DNA from: Eonycteris spelaea
Lineage: Eukaryota > Chordata > Mammalia > Chiroptera > Pteropodidae
DNA length: 64,000 nt
Assembly (NCBI GenBank): GCA_003508835.1
Contig: PUFA01000068.1
Location: forward strand, 8,007,501 to 8,071,500
Direction of reading: 5' to 3'
Below the pieces are notes generated by a model that was not told the origin of the DNA, did not search any database, and was given only the letters and a program-made list of their open reading frames with translations. Positions 10,340-22,324 of the stretch are shown here, piece by piece (positions within the stretch are counted from its first letter, which is position 1; every line of letters starts with the position of its first letter). The translations under genes and the position numbers were made by a program.

Positions 10340-10630
10340 TTAATGGAGAAAAAATGAGCCTAACAGAGACCTATAGGATGAGTTGGCTTTTTAAAAAAAG
10401 AAAAAAAAAATGGGGCCAGGTTGTAGGAATTCTAGGAAGCAGAAAGAACATAAGCAAAGGCACAGAAATGCTAAAAATTAGGATGTATCGAGGAAATAGT
10501 ACTCAAGTGTGGTTAGCACTATGTACAAGGAGTGGAATGGTAAGAGAAGAAATTGGAAGTCTAGTTTGGGGCAAATTTTGAAGAGCTTCAATCGCTGCAT
10601 TAAATTGAGTGGCATTCAGAATTAACGACA
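10340..10630 (-). mobile_element. L2 LINE fragment
   Basis: GGAAGCAGAAAGAACATAAG, GCAAAGGCACAGAAATGCTA and TTTTGAAGAGCTTCAATCGC recall the reversed L2 ORF-end phrases (AACAGCAAGTGCAAAGGCCC … GGGCCTTGTAGGCC). Confidence 0.5.
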
Positions 10631-10970
10631 CTGAACATTTAATAAAACCATACTGTATCATGAGATTCATGGAATACATTTCAACTAGAATTTATTAAGC
10701 ACCTCCTACATGTAAGATCCTAAAGTAGGACTTCTGATGAAAATAAATGCCTTTCACTTTTCAATTATTGTAGCAAAACCTCTGTAACATGTATTAATCT
10801 ACTTTCTGGACCTCCAAAGTATGGTGCGCAAAGCCTGACTCAGTCATTGTTTTCTGGTTGAGGATCCTGCCTTAGTGTCAGTTTTCATTTCAAGCTATGG
10901 ACTCAGGAGGAGAAAAGATTGGAATGAAAATTCGTATTGACCTCAGAGCAGACATTGGAAGTTGCTTCTC

Positions 10971-11005
10971 AAAAAGAAAAAAAAAAGAAAAGAAAAGAAA
11001 AGAAA
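10971..11005 (+). repeat. A-rich (AAAAG)n tract
   Basis: AAAAG units repeat after an A-run. On the minus strand this produces a TTTTC-rich, highly hydrophobic spurious frame. Confidence 0.9.
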
Positions 11006-11603
11006 TCTGATATCAGCACATTTTATTCTGCTTTGCCTTTTTCTCAGGAAAAGAATAGAATGAAGCAAGTGTAGAGAACATATCCTGTAAATAGCAAACT
11101 CTTTGGTTAGGTAGCTTCCAGCCAACCACAATTTCATTGTGTATGTCCACAGGCAGTGAGTGGCTACATCATAGAAATAAATAAGGTGTTGGAAATATAA
11201 AGTATATGAGCAAGTACTCAACACATATTAGATTGAATTGTAATTATCCCTAATAATCATATCAAGTATTACCTTTAAAGTATGAACAGAGGTTGGAAGG
11301 AAAATTGCACCTTAGCACATACAACAATGATCACATTTTATTCTCAAACTGCACTGGAATGTATGGCTTATTAGTCTATCTCAAAGGTGAAAACCCTGAG
11401 GTTTAGGAAGTGAAAGAGCATCTAAAGATAGGCTTCATTTAACACATGATTGACACATAAGGTATTCATCTGTGTATCTAACAAAATATTTTTGACTGCT
11501 TCCTATCTCATGATTTCTGCTAGGCTATGCTGGGTGTATAATTAACCTAACTGGCATACAGTCTACTCTACCAGAACTCAAAGCCTATAGGGAAGACACA
11601 TAG

Positions 11604-12268
11604 TGGTATTCTTTTTTAAATTAAATGTTTTGGGATGACAGCAGTTAATAAAATTATATAGGTGTCAAGTATATAATTTTATAATACATCATCTGTATAT
11701 GGCATTGTGTGTTCACCGCTCAAAGTCACATCTCCTTCTGTCACCATATAGTTGACCCCCCTTTACCCTTTTCTACTTCCCCCTTCCCCTCTTTCCCTTC
11801 AGTAACCACTAAACTGTTGTTTGTATCTATGAGTTTTAGAGTGCCTTGTTTGTTGCTTTCTGTTTTATACCCCATGTATAAATGAAATTATATGGTTCTC
11901 AACTTTTTCTGTCTGACTTGTTTCACTTAACATGATAATCTTAAGACCAGTCCATGTTGTCACGAATGGCAGTGTTTCATCTTTTTTATGGCTAAGTAAT
12001 ATTCCATTGTATGTACATACCACATCTGTATCCAATCGAAGGACACTTCAGTTGTTTCCATTTCTTGGCCACAGTGAATAATGCTGCAGTGAACATAGGG
12101 GTACATAGATCTTCACTGATAAATGTTTTAAAATTTGGGGGGTAGATACCCAGAAGAGGAATTGCTGCATCATATGGTAATTCTATTTTTAATTTTTTGA
12201 AGAGCCTCAATTCAGTTTTCCATAGTGACTCTACCAATTTACATTCTCACCAGCAGTATATGAAGGCT
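11604..12268 (-). mobile_element. 5'-truncated L1 (ORF2 end plus 3' UTR)
   Basis: On the minus strand the element carries the end of ORF2 (12268 to about 11990) and then a 3' UTR ending in an A-rich tail near 11604. TACATCATCTGTATATGGCA and TGTGTTCACCGCTCAAAGTC are phrases of the L1 3' UTR that I associate with laurasiatherian mammals. I see no clear target-site duplication. Confidence 0.88.
11992..12237 (-). pseudogene. L1 ORF2 C-terminal fragment (broken)
   Basis: The minus-strand translation includes LKIELPYDAAIPLLGIYP and, after FISEDLCTPMFTAALFTVA, KKWKQLKCPS. These are hallmark phrases of the L1 ORF2p C-terminal segment. The copy lacks everything upstream (endonuclease, reverse transcriptase) and is only about 80 codons long, so it is non-functional. 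Confidence 0.92.
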
Positions 12269-12284
12269 CCTTTACAAAGAGATA

Positions 12285-12560
12285 ATAACAGGTAGAGATC
12301 AGTTAAAAGGAGTAGGAAAATTAGGGGGACAGAGAATCCAGGTAAATAAATAGAATACTTGAAGGCCATGGAGTAGGAAAGAATTTAGAATTTTCTTGGA
12401 AATAATTAAGGGTCCAACAGGTGAAGCTGAGTACATGAAAGGCAGAATGATACAACATGAGAATGAAAAGGAAGAGAGTGGCTAGATCATACCAACCTTG
12501 TTAAGAAATTTGTATTTTGAAGTAAAGAATGCTTGATGGAACATCTTTATTACCTTTCAG
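12285..12560 (-). mobile_element. L2 LINE fragment
   Basis: GAGAGTGGCTAGATCATACC, CCTTGTTAAGAAATTTGTAT and TTTGAAGTAAAGAATGCTTG parallel the reversed L2 stretch GGCCTTGTAGGCCATGG…GTTTGGATTTTATTCTAAG. Confidence 0.55.
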
Positions 12561-12599
12561 GACACTGCTGGTCATGAGGCTCTAGTTTAGAGACTAAAT

Positions 12600-12965
12600 G
12601 GGTAAAACATGTCATATCAGTCAGGATGACATCCATCTCATGTTCACAGAAAGGTAGATTTACAGTATTTAAGAAAATAGAATTTGTTTAGCTCACATAA
12701 CCAGAAATGTGGAGATAGATGAGTATAAGTATTGTCAAGGTCAGGATTTTCATAAATCTCTTAGCCTTTCCCACATGCTCACCATATGGCTGTCATTACT
12801 CCCAATATTACGTCTGCATTCAAGTCAGGATTAAGCAAAGATGGCACAAGGAAGTGACAACTGTATCTATCTTTTTATCAGGAAAGCAACCAATCTCAGA
12901 TAATTCCATAGAAGGCTTGTATGTATGACATGGCCCCAAAATGAGTCAATGGCAACTCCAAATTG
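12600..12965 (+). mobile_element. Ancient interspersed repeat, family not assigned
   Basis: The order TAGCTCACATAACCAGAAAT … CCTTTCCCACATGCTCACCA … TTATCAGGAAAGCAACCAAT resembles the repeat at 21830-22235. Both look like copies of one widespread eutherian DNA-type or LTR-type repeat. I cannot name it reliably. Confidence 0.4.
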
Positions 12966-13109
12966 CAGGGGAACCTGAGAAAGTGTTGTTCGGTTTTGAA
13001 GTTTCAGTATTTTGAGGCAGCAAAAGAAAGGGGGTTAGAAATCTGATGGATTAATTAAGATGTTAGTCATAAATACTATAATAATAAAAGAATACTCCTT
13101 TCTTAATAA

Positions 13110-13960
13110 TCAGTAACATTAGCTACATGCCAAAAAGAAAAGGTCAATCAAAACAATAGACAAATGGACAAAAGACTTCATCGAACAGGTATGTCATAAG
13201 GAAGAAAACACAAATGTCCAATAAACATTTAAAAGTATTTAAGAAAATGCAAATCGAAACCATAATGAGAAATATGAGCAATACCAAATGGTAAATATTT
13301 AATTTTGCTGAGGACATAAAGAATGGAGACTTCTATATACTGGTAATGAGTATAACTACTTTGGAAAACAATTTAGTATTACATATATACATGGATGATC
13401 CTGTCTAGTCCTGGTATGTATCCTAGAAAAATTTCTATACACATGTACCAGCAACCATATACAAATTTGCATGATGGCATATATTTTTTTTAGTAAATAG
13501 CAAAAACAAACAAACAAAAAAAAACCCTTGAAACCCAAACATCCATCAACAGAAAAATAAGTACAGTATATTCACACAATTGAATATTGTAAAACAATGA
13601 AAGTTTTGAAATACAGCTTTTTGTAGAATTAATACAATATTTTGTAGAGTTAAATAAAAATAACTCAAGAAAAACATGGTAAAAAACACTAATACAAGAT
13701 TCAAAAATACAATTAAAATATTGTTTATCATTTAAAAACATTTTTCAAAACAAAGGCATTATAAAAAAAATTAGGCTGTTAATACATGGGAGAATTTGGG
13801 AGGAGCTCATAGATAAGTCCAACCACATTGGTGATATCTGAATCTGTAAGGTGGCTCTGGTGGCTTCTTGGTTGTTCATTTTATTATCATGCTTATAATT
13901 TACATATAACGTACAGTCCTTTATATGTGTCTAATATTACATAATAAAAAAATTTAGTAG
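13110..13960 (+). mobile_element. Old L1 fragment (ORF2 end and 3' UTR)
   Basis: ACAAATGGACAAAAGACTTC, then AAAATGCAAATCGAAACCAT and AATGAGAAATATGAGCAATA, is the L1 ORF2 stretch encoding the FANRHKK-like region. CATCCATCAACAGAAAAATA follows, as in L1 3' portions. The frames are heavily broken. Confidence 0.8.
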
Positions 13961-14029
13961 AAAGCAAATTATCAAACCACATGAATAATATGAAATTGTA
14001 AATTTCTAAATATAGAGATAGGAAAAAAT

Positions 14030-14185
14030 ATAGAGATAGAAACGTATGCAAGAATATAAAATACTGCATGTAGGTTAATGGTAGTTTATATATTTTTCAA
14101 CCTTTTCTATATTTTCTAAATTCTACAATGATATGTATTATATTTTGTAAGTAGAAAAATATTCAAAAATTGTTGCTGCAAAATT
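14030..14185 (+). mobile_element. L1M-type 3' UTR fragment
   Basis: GTTAATGGTAGTTTATATAT, CTATATTTTCTAAATTCTAC and AATGATATGTATTATATTTT follow an old L1 3' end and are separated from the preceding piece by about 70 bp. Confidence 0.65.
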
Positions 14186-14189
14186 TTAA

Positions 14190-15050
14190 AGCATCACTGT
14201 TTAGTTCATTGGTTCTAAGGGCTGGCAATTCCCGTTCAGTTGTCACTGAGTTACGTCAACTGGGCTTTGGCAAATATCCCTGAAAGTTAAAGCATGTCTT
14301 TTAATCTATTAAGGGGCTTCTAAAACATGCTGTTAAGTAGCTTAAATTTTCCACCAGACCTTTGTCATCTATTACAGGAAGTTTCTAGGATATCTTTGAG
14401 TAAAGATAATGATTAGGATGAATGAAAGAGAGAACAAATACAGTTTTGTCCGCTTCAAAAAGATTTTATTAATTTTACACCCTTTAAACACTTTCATACT
14501 CTTCTCATAAGATGGGGCCTTGTGTTTATGTCATAGATACTGTCTGTGGAGAAGGAAATCAATAAGAAAACTAGAACACATGCTCATTGTCTTTTGCTGA
14601 GTATTTCCTACATCAGTGTTCATAACTCTGGGTAGCAACACCCTCCCTATCTTCTGCTGAGAGAAACTGCCCTGCTCCTGTCTCTGCATCAAGTCTATAG
14701 GTTTCAGAGTCAAAACTGAGGCTCAAGGCTCAGTGATTTCCAGTTTTCCTAGGAACAAGAGCTTTTTTCTAGTGTCAGTGTATTTTGTGGACCCCACTAC
14801 ATCAGATACCTTTATTACTTCTTAATTTCAAAAAAAAAAAGCAAAATAGATTCAACAATTTCAAGAATGATTTGTCTTGTGTTTTTAAAATTACAACCAC
14901 ATCTCCATATATATGAAAACATAATTCAGATATGAGCCAGATATACTAATTTTTCAGAGAGCCAGCAATGTTCACTACCCTTGTGGATTATGAGATACCT
15001 TGCAATGACCCTCTGGAGAACCAGATACAAATTGCCATCTACTCTTTTAG
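14190..15050. other. Unassigned DNA
   Basis: No gene or named repeat is visible. A short A-run lies at 14830-14840. The open frames are shadows of low-complexity sequence. Confidence 0.5.
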
Positions 15051-15054
15051 TTCA

Positions 15055-15180
15055 GACCATTCATTCTGAGGACCTGAGGCTGAGAACAAGGAAGTGACTT
15101 TTGAAAGGCAGCTCCACTGGTCAGTTGTAGGGCTGTGATTGAAATCCAGGTTTTTTAAATTTCAAATCCAGTTTATTCTT
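15055..15180 (-). mobile_element. MIR SINE remnant
   Basis: GAGGACCTGAGGCTGAGAAC, AAGGAAGTGACTTTTGAAAG and GTGATTGAAATCCAGGTTTT retain the reversed MIR core order. Confidence 0.65.
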
Positions 15181-15249
15181 AAGATATCACAACACCTGCA
15201 TAAACACTTTTGGGGCTTCCCTTTTTGCTTCTGCAGGTACATTAAATGA

Positions 15250-15690
15250 CTTTCTGGGCAGTTTATAAAAATAATTCTGCACGATTCCACTTATATAAGG
15301 TACCTAAACAGTCAGACTCATAGAAGTGGAGAATACAATAGTCATGGGTGGTGGAAATGGAGATTTGTTGTTCGCTAGATGAGTAAATTCTAGAGATTTG
15401 CTGTACGACATAGTGCGCATAAGTAATACATATTTCCACTCTTAAATTTGTTACGCTCAAGAAAGTAAATGTCACGTTAACTGTTCTTACCACAGAAAAA
15501 TAAATAAAAAGAGACATAAGCCTAAGGAAACTTTGAGAGGTTTTAAATATGTCCTTGATTGTGCTAAAGGTATCATGGGTATTTGCACATGTCCAAGCTC
15601 ATCAAATTGTATACATTCAGTACATACAGTTTTTTGCAGATCGTTATACCTCAATAAAGCTGTTAAAAAAAAAGAATAAATAAAGCATAC
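15250..15690 (+). mobile_element. L1 3' UTR with A-rich tail
   Basis: GATTCCACTTATATAAGGTA, TCATCAAATTGTATACATTC and GTTATACCTCAATAAAGCTG, followed by an A-run with GAATAAATAAA, is a classic L1 3' terminal layout. No coding portion is retained. Confidence 0.85.
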
Positions 15691-15774
15691 TTTTGCAGGT
15701 AAGCACCTACTGTCTCTAGTTGACTATGGGAAATAATATGGTAGTTGTGAAAAAGAAGGTCATCTCTACTGGTT

Positions 15775-15990
15775 TCTTCAACAAATATGTATTATACATC
15801 TTGATGACTAAAATGGTCTTGAGGAGCTAGCAGTCTAGAAGGGGAGAAGAGAACTATACAAATAATAACACTATAAAGTGATATGGGACAATTGAGATCT
15901 GATGCAAATTCAGTGGGAGCCCAGAAGAAGGAATGAAGAATTCTTCCCTAAAACAAGATAGGCCAGCCGATGTAGAGATAGCTGGAAAGG
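15775..15990 (-). mobile_element. L2 LINE fragment
   Basis: TCAACAAATATGTATTATAC, GAGCTAGCAGTCTAGAAGGG and ACTATAAAGTGATATGGGAC match the reversed L2 3' end. Confidence 0.68.
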
Positions 15991-15999
15991 ACCTGAGGC

Positions 16000-18990
16000 T
16001 ACTCTTCTTCAGAATTAACCATTCCTTCATTTCTTCTTCATAGACTTGGTTTCCAGAGTGTCACTTATACTCTTCTAAAGTAGCTCCAGTTTATCTACAT
16101 TTGTAACAGGAACTGAATCCCTTATGTTCTGGCTTAGGTCCAGAAAAGAGAAACAGGAATCTCTCTCTTCTGGACACTCCCTTTTATCACTAAAGAAATG
16201 ATAAATACAATTTAAAAGACAAATCAGATTTCACAGGAAAAAGGTCAGTACAGGCAGAAGGAATGTTTTTCTTTGCTGCTGACATCCCTGATCCCTATTT
16301 CTGGCCCTACCCCTTTCTCCAAGGTGAAATTCCATCCATTCCCTACTCAGTGATGTTCAGGGGACCTGTAGGACAGAAGGCATACTCAAATAGAATGACT
16401 AAGGAGAGCTGAATAAAGAGAGTAATTATGACAGTTTGGGCAGAGTGAGGGCATCCAACAAGGAATGGAATAGCATTCCAGAGTGAGTCTGAAGGGGTCC
16501 AAGAGACTCTTTTAGATGCCCACAAAAGTCAAAACTATTTTTACAATGTCCTATGGGAATCAGCCCTTTGAAACAACCAACTTTTGGAATCCTAAGATTT
16601 CACTGAGACAAATAATAATTTCCGCAAAGTTTGCTGATTTGCATGCCTTCTCCTACATTTCTATCATCTTTCTCTGGAGCGTTGACAATCTACGCTAGCA
16701 GAGGGAAGAGATTTATTTAAATCAGAGCAGACCAAAACTGTGTTTGTTCCACTGGGTTTTTTGCCCCTCTTTCTGAATGTCCCTATTTGTAGAGTCCCTC
16801 CACAAACTTCCAGTTGCTAGGCCCTTTGATTCTGTTAACACAAGTTTGGAACCTGCTGGGAGCTTAAGCCCTGCTTAATAGAAATAAAATGCGATTAAGG
16901 AGATAATCTGGTAAACTGTCAGTCACATTTTGCAAAGTTATCCGGTTGCAAATCTCTGAGTATTAGGTGTTTCACTTATTTTTTTTTTTCAAGGAACATA
17001 TATTGCTTGTGGCCCCAAGTGAAAGAATTTTATTTTTCCACCTTATTTGGTGGTGTGCATGTCTGCAGTTGCAACCTCTTCACTTCCACTTCTTCCATGT
17101 TGAGTCACTTATCTTTCTTTCTCTGTCTCCATATGCACATACTATGTGGACATAATATACATTTAAAATTAGAAACACTTTATAGGGAAGTAAAGCCCCT
17201 CAAAATAAACTCTAGGCCAAACTGCAAATTTGTGTTAATAACATGTATTTATTCAATTAAAGATCAGATGGAAAGTAGACAGACAATTTTCCATTTGAAT
17301 TGATGGATGGGATAGGAACTGCTGGACCATTGTCGAAATGCAAATGATTTCAAACTCCAAATACTCAGGGAAGATGAGATTGATTATGAAGCTGGTTTTT
17401 CCTCTCATTACTCAAATGGATAAATAGATGATAGATAAGGAAGGATAGGGGATGGAGGACATCTGGGTGGGGATTTCTAGAGGAACCACTGTTTTCTTGT
17501 CACAAAAGGCATTTAGCAAATGAGTCCCTCTTATTCTGATAAAGTAGGTTGAACAATGGCTCGTGTTCTACATATTTTGATTTTTTGATTTGATAATGAA
17601 AATGACAAGTCAGGAGGGAAGGTGCCTGTGGAGAGGAAGAGGAGCTATATATATACATCCCTTAATCCATGATGAAGTGTGCAGAGCTATGATTATTTTC
17701 CCGACCCAGGGATCCCTTCTCCCCCACTCCTCACCATCCCATGTGCCACCACTCATACACAAACACAATCTGCAACCCAAAAGTTACTAGTCAGAATTTG
17801 TACTCCCAACACTTGCTCTCCCATGAACTTTCTGTAGGGAGCTGTGAAAATGCAAATCATATTCTCCCAACACTTTGCTCCAGTGAACGGAGAATTGTAA
17901 TGTGGTAAAAAAGACAAGGGTTTGGGAGTTGGCGATACTGTCCACTCTGACAGGGAAGGCAGGAAGGAGAGCTAGCTGTGGGAGAAAGTTCACGAATTGT
18001 TTGTTGGACATGTCGGATTTTCCAGACTTTGGGGATAGCCACATGGACATGTTAAACATATATCAAAAATCAAGGACCTGAGCTGCGGAGCAAACTTTGA
18101 TCCCAGGGCACTTACTACAGTTATAGTTAATTATCTGCTCAGTGTCCATCTTCTCTGACAAAGGCAAGCCTGTCTTTTCACCACAGTATCCTCAGTTCCT
18201 GTCTCAATAAATAGTTGGGGGAGTCAGGGAGGGTAGTAGTGGGGAAAGGAAGAAGAAAGGGAAGGAGGGAAGAAAGGAGAAAGGAACTGGACAGGGGGAA
18301 GAAAGGAGATGGAAAGAAAGAGGAAAGGAGGGAGGGGTTCGAGGGAAGGGAGATTGATGATTAGACAGGCGTTAGTGATCGCTGACTTCTGTCCGGGAGC
18401 TGATAGGCTATTGATACAACTATAAATCAGTTTCTCAGATTATTTTACAAATCCTTACCACAAAGGAATCAAAAGGAAAAACTAACATTTATTAAGAATA
18501 CACTGTTTGTCAGGAAGACAAAATCTTAGGATTTCTACCTGTATCCCCCGCGACTTCCACCAGAGTACTGTTTAGCAGTTGGTGAAGATGCCTCATCTTG
18601 CTGGAATATGTTGGTCATTCCACCTTCACTCCATAGCAGATATTGGTGAATAAATGCACTGTTCTAACTTGTTTTCTTTCCCTGTTAATTTACACCCCCC
18701 ATCTTTTGATTTGAAGCCGGTATATTTTTATGTTTGTTTTAAACAGATTACAGTGCATACCTTCCTTCCTCTTATCTTTGAACAAATCCTCTCAAGTTGT
18801 CTTCTCCGAACTGCATTGAGAAGCATTACATTGTTCTGATGTGTCTCTACATGTTCACTGGTCTGTCAGACTTGAAAGTATGAATAACTGATGACTAATA
18901 AGACCCTGGCTGAGCTTTCTCTGCCTGCAAGTCTAACATGTTCAGAAAAATTTAAATGGCACAATGTAGCTTAATTTGGAATTGTGCTTA
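16000..18990. other. Repeat-poor interval
   Basis: In about 3 kb I recognise almost no interspersed repeats. The segment 16830-16970, containing GCGATTAAGGAGATAATCTG, is unique-looking with paired ATTA cores. The purine tract at 18225-18355 is the only structured part. No exon-like open frame with splice sites stands out. Confidence 0.5.
18225..18355 (+). repeat. Purine-rich tract (GGAA/GGGA-rich)
   Basis: About 130 bp is almost all A and G on the plus strand (GGAAGAAGAAAGGGAAGGAG is representative), broken only by a few T and C residues. Such tracts can adopt triplex (H-DNA) structure. Confidence 0.88.
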
Positions 18991-19009
18991 AAATACTAGC
19001 AGGGAAGAA

Positions 19010-19075
19010 CATTTACAGATGTTTACTAGATATGAATCACTGTGCTAGACACTTGTATAGATCATAGCTGATGTG
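19010..19075 (-). mobile_element. MIR SINE, left part of a split copy
   Basis: TTTACTAGATATGAATCACT, then GTGCTAGACACTTGTATAGA, is the reversed MIR 3' end. The rest of the copy resumes at 19270. Confidence 0.6.
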
Positions 19076-19154
19076 ACCATACAACCTAGTTTGCTCAAGG
19101 TGGTACCAGTTTATACCTGTTGTCCCAGTATATTTTTTAGTAGGGTTCTGCATG
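19076..19154. mobile_element. Inserted repeat fragment preceding (CA)n
   Basis: TGTGACCATACAACCTAGTT and TACCTGTTGTCCCAGTATAT resemble a eutherian DNA-transposon remnant that carries 'gggacaacaggcataaactgggac' type sequence (MER112-like by memory). It splits the surrounding MIR. Confidence 0.4.
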
Positions 19155-19158
19155 CACA

Positions 19159-19207
<49 letters not shown>
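19155..19207 (+). repeat. (CA)n microsatellite
   Basis: About 53 bp of CA units, with one CGCG interruption near the left end. This length is typically polymorphic. Confidence 0.97.
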
Positions 19208-19209
<2 letters not shown>

Positions 19210-19269
19210 TCCCTCTTTGAATGGTGTATTATGTATCTGCCCTACTCATATCTCACTGAATAGTCTCCC

Positions 19270-19420
19270 ATTGTTCTCTAAGTTGATATCACCAATAATC
19301 CCATTTTTAGATGAGGCAACTAAGGCTCAATGAGGTCAAATCACTTGCCTGAAGTCTGACAACTCCTGTGTTAGAAGTCAGATTCCAATTTAGAAATGAT
19401 TGATTCTAAAGCAGACTTTC
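19270..19420 (-). mobile_element. MIR SINE, right part of a split copy
   Basis: AATCCCATTTTTAGATGAGG, CAACTAAGGCTCAATGAGGT and AAATCACTTGCCTGAAGTCT are a well-preserved reversed MIR core. Confidence 0.8.
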
Positions 19421-19739
19421 CAGCGTCCCATGAATAATTGAATATAAATTCAGAAGAATAAGATGATCAAAGTTCTTGGTTTCCAAGTGAAACACTTCTG
19501 TGTGATCATAGCCCAGTAATTCCCATTCTACAAATAAAATGAGCCTACACAGATGTATTTTTCTCTGTTATTAATGTACACCTGGCAGGATTTTAGTCAG
19601 AATCAGTGTTTAACAAGATTGGCAAGGGCAGAAGATTTGGCTTTCCTGCCCTAACTCTCCTCTTTATTCTCTCTCTACTACTGTAACCTTGCACCACCCA
19701 ATCTCTTCTTCAACAAAACCTAGGTAAATGCAAGATTGT

Positions 19740-19950
19740 GTCAGCAAAAGCATCTGAATTCAAATCCCAGAGCAAGTATTTATAGCTGTGTAAGTAAGCG
19801 AGTCAAAGGACCTATCTGTGCCTCAGTTTCCTCCTGTATAAAATGAACAACACTGTCTACTTCATAGGGTTGTAATAAAGAGTAAATGTGAGGACATGTG
19901 AAGCACTTGTGCAGGGCCAGCACATTGTAGGAACTCAACAAATGTTAGTC
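19740..19950 (+). mobile_element. MIR SINE, near full length
   Basis: TCTGAATTCAAATCCCAGAG, TGTGCCTCAGTTTCCTCCTG, TAGGGTTGTAATAAAGAGTA and GTAGGAACTCAACAAATGTT span the tRNA-like head, core and 3' end in order. Confidence 0.88.
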
Positions 19951-20399
19951 CCCTCCCTGAGTCAGAAGATTGGATATTCTACCTCAATTTAAGGGAATGG
20001 GATTCTGTTCTCAGGGTGTTAACTAGTACTCACTTAAATCAAATGAATAGAAAAACATTTTAATTATTCCCAACTAGCAGGATCTGTGGGCACTTGGGAA
20101 AGGGGTCCTTTAAGTGGTTCACTTGTAAGGTTATCTTGTGGTGGTGTTAGCACTATTATTTCCATGTTTGTTTCACCACCATGATTATAAACTCTGGGAA
20201 TGCATGATTATATCATATACCTCACCAATATGCCATTTGTGATGTCTTGATGACTCAGCAGAAGTTCATCTAGTAATAACAAGAAAAAGGACGATGTCAT
20301 GTGAAGAGCAGGGGCAAAGCTGAGGTGTGTGGAAGAAGCCCAATGAATAGCACCCTCTGCCTGTACTACTAGGTGACTGGGATAAGACAATTCATACCT

Positions 20400-20600
20400 A
20401 CCAAGCATGTATCATGTACTAAGCACTTGACTTGGATTAACTCAGTTATGCTTCACAATAACTCAATGTGAGGGAAACTCTATTCCATTTTATACGTGGT
20501 GGTTTGGACTAAGGCTCAGAGGGAGTGTACCTTTATCAAACAGCAGAAGCAACTGAACCCAGGCATTCTGATTGCAGAGTCCAGGCTTGGGGAGGGGTTG
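20400..20600 (-). mobile_element. MIR SINE
   Basis: GTACTAAGCACTTGACTTGG, ATTAACTCAGTTATGCTTCA, CTAAGGCTCAGAGGGAGTGT and GAACCCAGGCATTCTGATTG cover most of a reversed MIR. Confidence 0.82.
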
Positions 20601-21074
20601 AAAACAAAGCTGATGCTGTGTGTTGGGCTCAAACTGAGGGGATCCCTATGGGCCAGAGGACTGACTTCTACTCTGGAGGCCCAGGCGGTGGAAGCCTCCC
20701 CAGGTGCTGAACCAGAGCGGGGAGAGTACAGTTATTGAATTTAAAAGCGAATGAACTTCCTAATTGACCTAAGTTATTCTTCTTTCTGGCTTTGTGGTAT
20801 TTACCAGTGCTTCTCCAATTACTTCAAGAGCTGTTGTGAAATTCTCAATGTAATCTCCAAAGAAAATCAATTTAAAAACACATATTTGTTAATGTGAATT
20901 ATTCATGAGCATTAATATACTTAAGTATATATGAATTTAAATTAGTTTCATTTGGAGATTTCTAAACAATTCAGAGGTACACATACAAGTTATTCATTCG
21001 ATATTTGTTGAAGACCTACTGTATGATGAGGAATATGTTAGATATACACCTTGAGACTAATAGATGGCCTAGTA

Positions 21075-21101
21075 AATAATAATAATAGTAATAATAATAA
21101 T
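21075..21101 (+). repeat. (AAT)n microsatellite
   Basis: AATAATAATAATAGTAATAATAATAA-type triplets with one GTA interruption. They lie at the 3' edge of a MIR. Confidence 0.9.
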
Positions 21102-21260
21102 CTCTGAGTATTTGCTGTTTGCAAGACATTATGCTATACACTTACCATATATTAACTCACTTATTCCTCCATAATACCCCTGTTACTATATCATCTCTAT
21201 TTGAAAGATGAAGAAACTGAGTAAATTGTTCTATTGAGGCCAAACTGTTCATCATCAGAC
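21095..21260 (-). mobile_element. MIR SINE
   Basis: GCAAGACATTATGCTATACA, CATATATTAACTCACTTATT and AAGATGAAGAAACTGAGTAA follow the reversed MIR order. Confidence 0.72.
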
Positions 21261-21829
21261 CAGATACTGTTAATCTTGATGGTTCGCATAGATTCTTAGT
21301 ACAGGTTTATACTAAGTAGATTCTGTACGTACTTGGTGAATGAATAAACCAAACATTGGAAATACAAAATAATATTTTTTGTAAGATTGTGTCATGTACT
21401 TTTCATGCACATTCTCATTTAGAAATAATGTATGTAAAGGAAATTAATTTCTTCTAGAGGAGGTGAGATATGAACACCAATAACAAACTACGTAGTCATT
21501 TAAAAATGTGATTTAAAACATAAAAACCTTAAGTGTTTAAAATAGAAATTTAAAAAGGAGGGATTCATCCTGCACGGAGGGGTGGATGCTTCATGGATAG
21601 GGTCGCACTAGGCTGAGCACTGGGAGATTTATGCTCACGGGGATGGGGGTTGGAGGAACAGAGCAGAAAGACAAGGTCCCCCTTAGGGAGATCCCTGTAA
21701 GAAAAGGCACAAAGGGAGAAAATACCGGGCCTGTATGAAAAAATTGAAGTGTTTTCTTTAGCTGCAGTATTGCTGCTCAAAACCACCTAGTGACTTTTCT
21801 GCTGTCTTTCTATTACCTCTTCTATCAGT

Positions 21830-22235
21830 TAGGCCTACACTTAGCTACAAGTACACAGGAAACCCAAATACTGTAACTTAAACATAAGGGTTTATTTTCC
21901 TCACATGCCAAGAACTCTGTATAAGTAGATGGTTATCGGCAGTGGTGTAAACTAGTAACTCCCCAATGTTGGGCTGGTTGCCATGTTTGTGATTTTCCCG
22001 GCCTTTATAGTTATGAGTTAGCTGTTCCAGTCGCAGGCATCATGCCTGAATTTGAGGAAGGAATCAAAGGCAGAAGGGGGTGGGCCACATTGACCGGGTC
22101 TCTTCTTTTAATCATGGAAGTAAAATCATTCCCAGATCCCCCAACAGACATTGCTCATGCATTATTGGCCAGAACTCTGTTATAGGGCCACTTACAGTTA
22201 AAAAGTAGGCTGGGCAATAGAGTATTTAGTTTTCA
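21830..22235 (+). mobile_element. Ancient interspersed repeat, family not assigned
   Basis: Phrases such as GGTTTATTTTCCTCACATGC, CTTCTTTTAATCATGGAAGT, GCATTATTGGCCAGAACTCT and CTGGGCAATAGAGTATTTAG occur in the same order in a common eutherian repeat (known by its 'ttggccagaactgtgtcacatggcc' block). It spans about 400 bp and has no coding potential. The name is uncertain. Confidence 0.55.
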
Positions 22236-22324
22236 TTCATTCTATAATATGAGAGGAAAAGAGAGGAGAGGGTGGGAATGGAAGTTGGTTCGGCTAAACC
22301 CAAGTATCCATTGGACACTAATAA

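Noticed and set aside
18950..18990. ACAATGTAGCTTAATTTGG resembling a mitochondrial tRNA start (nuclear mitochondrial insert)
   Set aside because: The likeness covers about 14 bases only, and the following sequence does not continue as mitochondrial rRNA or tRNA.
19155..19207. Regular repeats considered as a CRISPR-like array
   Set aside because: Dinucleotide microsatellite in mammalian DNA, with no spacers.
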